Origin: Hypericum androsaemum
Taxonomy: Eukaryota; Streptophyta; Magnoliopsida; Malpighiales; Hypericaceae
NCBI GenBank assembly: GCA_963995505.1
Contig: OZ023197.1
Coordinates: 3,008,121-3,072,120, forward strand
Direction of reading: 5' to 3'
DNA length: 64,000 bases
The translations under genes were made by a program, and so were the position numbers. The notes beneath the pieces are model-generated. The model was not told the origin of the DNA. It saw nothing but the letters and a program-made list of their open reading frames with translations, and ran no database searches. How positions within the stretch are numbered: position 1 is the stretch's first letter; every line of letters starts with the position of its first letter. This document shows positions 55,653-64,000 of this stretch, piece after piece.

Positions 55653-57590
55653 CCCTTGCCTAAATTGGGTGCCTCCCTTTTGAAGCTATAGCTAGGTTGA
55701 GGTAGAATGATCAAGAAATAGTGATTAGGAATTTTTGGTCATTCCTTGTTTAGGTAACTTGAACATGACTTTTGATGTCTCAGTCTCTCCTCTTTCTTAC
55801 CTCAGGCTTGAGAGGAAAAGGGAAGATTAATAAGTACATGGAAATATTATAAAGATAGTAGAGATTGGTGATTATTGGTGGCATTTAATATTTACAACAT
55901 TCGGGAATTGTAAACCCTAGTCCCCACTGATATATGTATATTTTGTCGGTCATATGACATATATGCTCTCTCTCTCTCCCCGCGGGTGTATACATATTAT
56001 AATATGTCACGTATAGTGTTTTTTAAAAGTAAAAGTTTGATTCACTCAAGAGAAACTAAAATAACCGTTGTTTCAAAAGCTATGGTAGGACTGGTCAGAT
56101 TATAATTTGATAATTAACGATATTGACCACCCGATTGGACCAGTTGGTTTAGACTAAATTTTATTTTTTTGAAAAAAATATTTTTTTGAATTTTGTTAAA
56201 TTAAAAGTAATTATTATTTCTGATCCGGTTGCATTACCTCAGAGTCTATTTTTTTAGACATTAAAATTACAACCCGAAAATCAAGCAGGTATGCTCATGT
56301 TGATTGTGGCCTTGTCATTTTTTTAAAAGGTAAATGCCCTATGTCATGTATATAGTATATTTATATGTATATTGTCATCTACTTGTACAGCTTGCATGGA
56401 AATGCATGATATGTTGTATATTGTAAAACTCGGCGGGGACCTATTTCTTAATTGGGAAATTTTTAGCAATTGAAAATTGGAATTGTAGAAAGAGAAAGGG
56501 AGAAAGATAATGTGAGACCCAAAACGACTGTCCTTACTCTCAAGAAAAAGTTAGAAAAATGTGGCAATGAAATTTGAACCCTTTTTCCCTCAGAAAAATT
56601 GAGTATTTTCATCAAGATTTTCTCGCTTTTTTTGTTTCAATCACACATCAATAAGTTAAACACTACATCGTGTTTAGGGTAAAAAAAACTATTTATAAAA
56701 ATACTTACATTATTTAATACATGATCGAGTATTTCGAACTCCGTGTAGGAAACAATTCTTCCAACTATTTCTATTTTTATTTTTATTTATTTTAATATGC
56801 GTAATAATTTCATAAAAACTTCAAAGTTAAAATATAAAGAGAGTATGAAACCTTAGGAATTAGGATGTTCGTTCAAATCGGATTAACTCTCTTTAATATC
56901 TTTTTAATTCTTGTTAATTTTAGTGAAACAGAAGGTGGCCTTTTATTCTCTTTTATTTCCCTATTTATGGATTAGAGAGACCAGCAGGGACTGATATTGA
57001 CGTCAATCAGATGAAATTATTAACAACTCATTTACGACGGAATCTAATTAGAACGCGTCTACGTAGCTATCATGAATTTTTTATACGTAGACTTTATTAT
57101 ATTTTTAGAGTTTGAACTTCCGCTAAATGGATATTCATGCAATGGTTCCTCGCGTAACAAGAAGCATCACTTTGATTTGGGGCAGTAATTTAGTGACAGT
57201 GGTAAGCAAAATTACTTTTACTCAAACGAAATATATTGACCTGAAGTTTATACGAAATTTTACTTCACCAACGTGCAATAAATACGGGGCCATGGGAGTT
57301 CACCAATGGGTATGATATCAACTCTATCTGATACTATGTTAGAAACTTCATATCCTGTCTAAAACTTTAAAGTATTGTATGTGAATATTTTACATTTATA
57401 AACTCATCATTCTTATACTAAACAACGTAAAATTCTCAACATATTCTTAGATATGTAATTTTTTTGAATAGGTTAAATCTTATTATAATATTATTAGTTA
57501 GAGGAGAAACTCGCGATCTCGCAACCCCTAGTCCCTTCAAAATCCTGAAAGCGACAAAATTTATTAGAAAAAATAGCATCAAGGATATGA
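55653..57590. other. Intergenic, AT-rich
   Basis: The first 300 bp are probably leader and promoter of the G2-like gene, with a CT run at about 55970-55980. No other gene or bounded element was seen. Confidence 0.45.
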
Positions 57591-60180
57591 GTGTGTGAGT
57601 TATTTCAAATATGTTATATGTGGTCCCAACATCGCCTTTTGGATTCTATGTGGAGGCAAAGATCCCGCCTTAAGTGGGGAGTCGAGGGGGATCGCAACAC
57701 TAAGTACTTTCACTATATTACGAAATTGAGAAGTAGATGTAATCATATTGGGCACATCGAGACAGATTCCAGTTCTTTGTCTTCTCCCCTGGAGGTAAAG
57801 AATGCTGCCTTAAACTATTTTAAGGGCCTGTTCGCAGAATCTCTGTATGGTAGGCCCCATCTGGACCATGCCTTGTTTAAGAAGATTAAGCCAGAGGCGA
57901 GGGCTATGCTTGATTTGCCTCCTTTGAGAGATGAAATTAAGGCTGCTATTTGGGCTTGACTCTGATAAGGCTCCGGGGCCTGACGGTTTCAACCTTTCTT
58001 TCTTCAAGTTGTGCTGGGATGTGGTCGCCGGTGATCTGGTGAATTTTGTCAATCATTTTTTCGATACTGGTCTTCTACTTCCTCAAGTTAAGTCCTCGTT
58101 CATCGCCCTCATACCCAAAGGGCATAGTGCTCGTAGGTTCTCAGATTATCGGCCTATCTCGCTGATTGGTTGTCTTCAAAAGATTATCTCCAAAATTTTG
58201 TCTGCTCGAATTAGTGATGTTTTGCCTCAAGTCATTGGTGAGGAACAGTCGTCATTTCTTAAGGGGAGACAGATTCTTGATGGGGTCCTCATTTGCAGAG
58301 AGATGGTTGATTATGCTACGAAATTGGGGTTTAAAGGAGTTTTGATGAAATTGGACTTCCAGAAGGCTTTCGACAGTGTTTCGTGGGACTACCTAGAGGA
58401 TGTGTTAAGAGCTATGGACTTTGGCCTTCGCATAAGGCGATGTTTGTCTGGATATTTCAGAGGCGTCTCATCTTCGCTTCTTATCAATGGTTCCCCTACC
58501 AGACTCTTCACCTTTGAGAGAGGGCTTCGCCAAGGCGACCCCCTCTCTCCTTATCTTTTCTTGGTCGCAACTGAAGGTCTTCGGGCCATGGTTAAAATGG
58601 ATGAATTGGTGGGCATTATTAAGGGCTGGTCCATCTCGGGGACTTATGCGATTCTATGTCTTTTACAATACGCTGACGATACCTTATTGTTCGCGGACTC
58701 CTCTTAGGAGGAGCTCAAGACTTTCAAGCGTATCCTAGTCTCCTTCTCGTTGTTTCTGAGTTATCTCTTAATTTTAGTAAGTGTTCGACTGTTGATTTTA
58801 ACACAGAGGCGGGTTGGTTGGATCCTATTTTGGCAGACTGGGGTTGTAGGTCTATTTCTACCCCGTTCTCTTATCTTGGCATCCCCATTGGTGCTTCTAT
58901 GAAGTGGATATCTCACTAGAATCCTGTTATCGAAGCTTTTGACAAGCGGCTCTCCTCTTGGAAAAGTGTCTTGTTATCTGTTGGGGGGAGAGTTACAGTG
59001 ATCAAATTAGTCCTGTCATGCATTCCTTTGTACTTCCTGTCTCTCTTTAAAGTTCCAGCTGGTGTGTTGAAGATTTTGGAGACCAAAATGAAGTGATTCC
59101 TTTGGACGGGAGTTGATTCTAGGAGATGGTTATCTTTCGTGTCTTGGGATCATATTTATTTGCCCAAAGAGAGTGGGGGGCTTGGTTTGATAAGGTTGGA
59201 TTTACAAAATGAGGCTCTTCTTATAAAGTGGATATGGCGCTTTCTTCATGAGCCTAATACTCTCTGGGTCAGAATCATTGAGGGTATTCATACAGTTCGT
59301 GGTGTGAGGGTGGCAAATCTCCATTTCCCATTGTCTAGAGTGCCCTGCAATGCTTATTGGAAAATCACATGAACGTGCATTTGGTCCCTGGCAAGCTCAG
59401 ATTCTTGCTCTGCCATTTCTTTTCGGGGGAATGTCAAGATTGTTGTCAACAATGGTGAGATGGCTAGGTTTTGGCTGGACCCTTAGCTATCCACTGATCT
59501 GCTTTGCTTTCTTTTCCTGAGGTTATACTCGTTGGCTGTAGACAATGAAGCTTTTGTGCGTGATGTTTGGGACTGAAGTAATGTGTCTGGAGGTTGGTGT
59601 TTTTCTTGGAGGCGCCGGTTGTTTGTGTGGGAAGAGGAGTGTGTTTCCAGTTTGACGGCTTTGCTTGCTAATGCGCGTCTCTCCAGGGCAGCCTCTGATA
59701 AGTTTGTGTGGGTTCCTAATCCGGGTGGTAGTTTTACTGTTCATAACTTATATATGAAGTTATTTATCGAATTTTCTTTTTCGGTTCCTAAGATCCTTAA
59801 TAGCAGGCTTGGGAGGTTCTTACCTTACAAGATAAGTTATTTCTTATGGATTGCGTTGCAAGGGCGGCTTAAGATGCGAGATAATCTTTTGAGAATTGGT
59901 ACTATTCAAGCTCATGATTCATTTTTTGCTTTGTGCAACAAGGAGTTGGAGACTTCGGATCACCTATTCCTACACTGTGAGTTCATTTGGAAGATTTGGA
60001 ACTCATTCTTGAGGGCTGTTGGTATCAGTTGGTGTATTGGGGGTAAAGCTCATGTGTTTTTGAATGAATGGTTGGGGCTTGTGCAAGGTGATCTCCAAAT
60101 AAAACTCTGGTGCACGTTGTTTGCTGCATGCTGCTGGAATGTCTAGTTAACTAGAAATCGGTTCATTTTTTATCACCTCT
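57591..60180 (+). mobile_element. Decayed, 5'-truncated plant LINE (L1-like) ORF2
   Basis: Starts mid-protein with RQRSRLKWGVEGDRNTKYFH, just upstream of the RT domain. RT blocks follow: DKAPGPDGFN (57964), SDYRPISLIGCLQKIISKIL, RQGDPLSPYLF and the catalytic QYADDTLLF (about 58667). Downstream come KESGGLGLIRL and a zinc-binding RVT tail (about 59583-60146) with PYKISYFLWIALQGRLKMRD and CNKELETSDHLFLHC. The frame breaks near 57951 and 58755, and stops occur at 58706, 58917, 59094 and 60146. No endonuclease domain is left, and no target-site duplication could be found. Confidence 0.88.
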
Positions 60181-61970
60181 GAAGGATTATCTACCCATGA
60201 TTATCCTACTAAATTAAATAAGAGATATTGGATATCTTGTAGTTTTAATTTGAAAGGGATTTGGAAGAGGAGAGTTTGTTATACGTGATAACTCTCCCGT
60301 CCCTTTTTCTCCTCCCATAATTCTCTATTTATACAGAATATGGGTTTTTACTGGGAGAAACAGAGACACACAGACACACTAGAGAAAAAGAGACGTAGCT
60401 TTTTCTCTAGGAGACTCTCAAGGCTTTTAGGCGGTGAAACCCGATCCCCGCTTCGTGTACGCGAGCGAGGACGACTAGTGACAATCCTCCCTCGATCCTG
60501 TGACATACCTCTCGAAGAACAGACTGCGCTACAAGAGGTAAATACTTTAATTTGCACATAAGGACGAAGTCCTTTTGTACGCTCAGAATACATAATTTCA
60601 GAACAATACGGCAAGTCCAAAGCGTGTGCATATAGGTACAGAAACGTGTAATCATGCATATGAGATTCAGCAAGTACAGTTCAATCCCTAGACTATTACC
60701 TTTTATTCACGTAAGGACAACAGTAGGGTTTTTGAGAACGATAAATCCGATTTATGACAGAAAATTAACTCAATTAATTTTCTCTTTCAAAAAATGTTTT
60801 AGACCAGAACAATCCTCAATACGTTTTCTGGGTTAATTTGAAAATGGGACATTTTTTGGTCAAAAAAAAGGGTCTGTTGGATTTTTTGTTTTGGGTCAAG
60901 AGTAAATGTTTTATGGTGGGCCGGGATTTTTTTAACTCGGGCCAGAGATTTTATTTTTTAGAAAATAAATCTGAATAAAAAAAAAGGTTCGGGCCTTACG
61001 GGCCTGACCTCGACCCGGCCCGCTGACCACGTTGACCGGTCAATGCGGGTCTCCTACAAGATGGTCACGGGCCTTTAGCCTATTGTCTAAGTCTCGGGCC
61101 CATTTTTACCCACTCCAAATCAGATTTTAAAAGTCAGCAAGCCCGTGTTAACTAAATCTGATGGGCCCTTAATTTTTAAAATTCTTTGGGCCTAATTGAA
61201 TAGACTATTAGTTTATTCAAAATAATAATTATTTTAAAAGGTTTTAAATAAATCTTTTAATAAAGTGGTTGTAATAAAATTAATGTGGTAATTTTTTAAA
61301 GCCATAATATTTTTTGAATATGTTCATAAAATATTTTTCCGTAATTTTGAAGTCTGGACACTAAAAATTATGAAAAATAACAAGACTTATAAATCACGCA
61401 ATAAAGCTAAAATGTATATTCTTTATGCACTATTGTCATCATTATGATTGAAAATTTTTTTTTTTTAATCTTATTGGGACTACTTAAGAGTTAACCCGAT
61501 TCGCTTGCATTATGATGCAAGTTCAAGATGGCTTATCGTACTCCACTAGTCCTAAATAGGCCCTAGTCAAAGGCTTCTATTATCCGAGAATCTAGAAGTA
61601 CAACGCGTGGATTTTATTTATTTTCAGTCTTGTTGGAAGTTTTAGAACTATGTGTTTAAGAACTTCGAGTATTTCCGTGGTTATTTGTTTTTATTAAGAC
61701 AATTCATGTTTACAATTGAATAAAATTCGTTTGTTTAATTGTTATTGTTACCACGTGAAATATCCACTTGTTTTACTATGCAAAGAACTTTAACATTTAA
61801 AGTTTGAAATTAATTCTCGGAAGGTGAGGGGAAACATGCCCGTGACCTACTTCCATCCGAGAGTAATTAAAAACTTTATATTGCTTAAAGTTATAACCGC
61901 GTAGTAAATTTAATTGTATTGCTGAAACAAATTTCTAACACACAATATTTCTTTATAATTTTCTAAAGAT
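60181..61970 (+). repeat. Probable 5' LTR and leader of the second copia element
   Basis: Between the LINE and a copia gag. An LTR-like order is visible: CTATTTATAC TATA-type box at about 60323-60332, then leader-like sequence. A candidate LTR could instead run from TGTTGGATTT (about 60873) to TTTCTAACA (about 61940). The 3' LTR lies outside the window, so boundaries cannot be tested. No canonical primer-binding site was found. Confidence 0.35.
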
Positions 61971-62668
61971 ATGTCGATTGCTTCCAAATCTATCATTGCC
62001 GAGCTCAACAAGGACTTGAAGCTCAACGGCGATAATTATGACAACTGGAGCATAAAAATTCAGTATGTCCTGGAAGAACGGGAAGTTCTTGAGACCATTA
62101 ATGTTATTATGGTCCAGCCTGAAGATGTCCAACAGCTTAGCATAGGCGTGACAAGGACGCCTACTTGGCTTGGAAGAAGAAGAACTCTACTGCTCGTCTC
62201 ATCTTATTGAGCGCTATGATGGATGATATCACTAGGCAATTTCGAGCTTTCGAAAATGTAAAGGACCTATGGGATGCGCTTAAGGAGAAATTTGGGAAGA
62301 TCTCCACCTCAAAGCTGCGAGCTTTGACCATAAGGTTCGACACTTACAAGAAGCGTCCTGATCATACAATGAAGAAACATCTTCGAGAAATGTCCAACAT
62401 GATCAGTGAGCTGGTAGAAGCTAGCCATGTGCTTAGTGACGAGCAGAAGATCCAAGCTGTCATTCGTTCCCTGCCTGTAAATTGGGAACACATGAAGATG
62501 ACCCTTACCCACGCTGATAATGTCAAGACATTTGATGACGTGGCCCGCCACCTTGAGCTGGAAGAGGATCGCGTGCTTGCGATCAAAGTCCATCCTGAGG
62601 CGCATATGGCTGCTTCAAACTTCAAGGGTAGAAAAAGGAAGACGGTCCTGAAGGGAAAAAGGCAATAA
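61971..62668 (+). pseudogene. Frameshifted copia gag (UBN2-type)
   Basis: Opens at 61971 (MSIASKSIIAELNKDLKLNG, then NYDNWSIKIQYVLEEREV). The frame changes near 62165, after which LAWKKKNSTA-type sequence, DLWDALKEKFG and the helical UBN2 region (HLREMSNMISELVEASHVL) continue to a stop at 62666-62668. A second shift at about 62650 separates gag from the zinc knuckle. Confidence 0.85.
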
Positions 62669-64000
62669 TAGATGGGAAAACAAGAAGAGAAAAATTGAAA
62701 ACTCTCAACCCGGGAAGAAGACTTCTGAGGATAAAAAGAAGAGAATGGTTAACGTTTCTAAGGTGGAATGTTTTAACTGTCAGAAGAAGGGTCACTTTGC
62801 AAAAGATTGCAAACAAGAAAAGAAGGTACATCCCTTTAACTCTTGTGCGAGTGAATTGTATGTATCTAGTACTATCCTTCTAACCAAAAGTCAACCGTTG
62901 TGGGTGATTGATTCAGGAGCGACAGACCATGTGACGAAGAATCGTGACACCTTCGTCGAATTTCGACGTCTACCTGCTGGAGCAAAATCTATCTATGTAG
63001 GCAATAATGCACGAGTAGAAGTCAAAGGCATAGGCACATGCAGATTGAGCCTACGTGGAGGACGTACCCTGCTTCTACACGACGTGCTATATGCTCCACA
63101 GATTCGCCAAAATTTAATTTCAATTTTATTTTTAATGTCTCTTGGTTTTTGTTGGATATTTGAGAACAATTCCGTTCAGTTATTTTTGAAACATGTTTTT
63201 TATGGATCTGGTTATCAATCAAATAGTTTCTTAATTATGGATGTTGATCTGTGTGATTTACCTCGAACAAGTTTTTCCATGGTCACTACCACGCCACCAT
63301 CTCAGGATGATGTTGTGTTGTGGCATTCTAGATTAGGCCATATTGGTGAAGATCGCTTGAATCGTCTAGCTAAGGTAGGACTATTAGGTAACTTGGAAAA
63401 GGCTATCTTACCTACTTGCGAACGTTGTCTAGAAGAAAAATCGACTAGAAAACTATTTGGTAAGGGAACTAGAGCTGACTATCTGTTACAATTAATCCAT
63501 TCAGACATTTGTGGTCCAATGAATGTGAGGGCTAGGCATGGAGCCTATTATTTCATCACATTTATAGATGACTATAGCAGGTATGGTCTAATCTATTTAA
63601 TTTTTCACAAGTCTGAAGCATTAAGTTGCTTCAAGACCTTCATGAATTATGCTGAGAATCAATTAGAACGGAAGATCAAGGCCTTACGAACAGATCGTGG
63701 TCGTGAGTATCTTTCCGATGAGTTTAAAACTCTATGTGATGAAAAAGGAATTGAACATCAGTTGTCCATTCTTCGCACACCTCAACAAAATGGGGTAGCA
63801 GAAAGAAGGAATAGGACCCTTCTAGACATGGTTAGATCTATGATGGCAGAAGCGAATTTACCAATATCATTTTATGGAGATGCACTCCTTACTGCCACAT
63901 ATGTTCTAAATCGTGTGTCCTCCAAGTCTGTCACTACCACCCCTTACGAATTGTGGACAGGTCGGAAGCCCGATCTAAGCTACTTACGACCGTGGGGGTG
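62652..64000 (+). CDS. Copia pol (zinc knuckle, protease, integrase), open to the window end
   Basis: An uninterrupted frame of about 449 codons from the TGA at 62649-62651 to base 64000, with no stop inside. In order: zinc knuckle CFNCQKKGHFAKDC (from 62769), protease active site DSGATDHV (about 62908), the pre-integrase zinc finger (WHSRLGHIGEDRL, then CERCLEEK), and the integrase core with HSDICGPM, FIDDYSRYGLIYL, RTDRGREYLS and TPQQNGVAERRNRT. RT and RNase H must lie beyond the window. Lack of lesions over 1.3 kb suggests a young element. Confidence 0.9.

Larger units (their letters stand above)
61971..64000 (+). mobile_element. Second Ty1/copia retrotransposon, continuing past the window
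   Basis: Internal region of a copia element on the plus strand with gag, zinc knuckle, protease and integrase in order. It is a different family from the element at 44152 (different gag and protease sequences). The right end is cut by the window edge. The gag reading frame has two breaks; pol is open. Confidence 0.93.

Noticed and set aside
377..64000. Biosynthetic gene cluster or operon-like system
   Set aside because: The genes have unrelated roles and mixed strands, with mobile DNA between them; no shared pathway is visible.

Overview
This is a plant nuclear window, most likely from a flowering plant and probably a eudicot. Evidence: plant-specific transcription factor families (R2R3-MYB, AP2/ERF, LBD, G2-like GARP, plant bHLH), an ATL-type RING-H2 protein, a chloroplast UTP-glucose-1-phosphate uridylyltransferase (UGP3-like) with 17 exons, GT-AG introns, two nuclear tRNA genes (one with the elongator tRNA-Met intron), and Ty1/copia, LINE and Mutator-like elements. 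Exons are GC-rich against AT-rich intergenic DNA. The species cannot be fixed from the sequence.

Genes from left to right: a bHLH51-like factor (377-1223 +, 2 exons); a subgroup-22-like R2R3-MYB (3906-4574 +); ribosomal protein eL41 (6716-6876 -, 25 residues in two exons, with a telo-box/site II promoter); an ATL RING-H2 E3 ligase (8549-9055 -); exosome subunit RRP4 (13591-15894 -, 7 exons); an ABI4-like AP2/ERF (20668-21708 -); an unidentified decayed gene (about 28640-29085 +); an LBD21-like LOB-domain factor (30577-31092 -); tRNA-Ile(AAU) and tRNA-Met(CAU); UGP3 (35815-41109 -, 17 exons, 871 residues); and a G2-like GARP/MYB repressor candidate (54113-55652 -, 5 exons).

Mobile DNA fills most of the rest, and seven insertions can be bounded to the base by target-site duplications: a 1,507-bp solo LTR (10958-12464, GATCA), a 281-bp solo LTR (18569-18849, GATCT), a 1,532-bp Mutator-like element carrying a GC-rich gene-like segment, a candidate Pack-MULE (25183-26714, 9 bp), a 233-bp LINE-type fragment (27226-27458, 17 bp), a 452-bp short inverted-repeat element with a 23-bp minisatellite (33058-33509, 9 bp), a second MULE 270 bp upstream of the UGP3 start codon (41379-42450, 9 bp), and a full-length but inactivated Ty1/copia element (44152-50267, ATGTT). 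From 57.6 kb to the end lie a decayed LINE and a second copia element whose pol frame is still open at the window edge.

The genes are not an operon or cluster with one shared function: RRP4 and eL41 are ribosome/RNA housekeeping genes with matching promoter motifs, UGP3 serves plastid sulfolipid synthesis, and the rest are independent regulators. I did not find a new multi-gene system. The most notable items are the related MULE pair (one gene-carrying, one in a promoter), the minisatellite-bearing element, the tRNA gene placed head-to-head with the LBD gene, and a homopolymer tract forming a splice-site polypyrimidine tract in UGP3.
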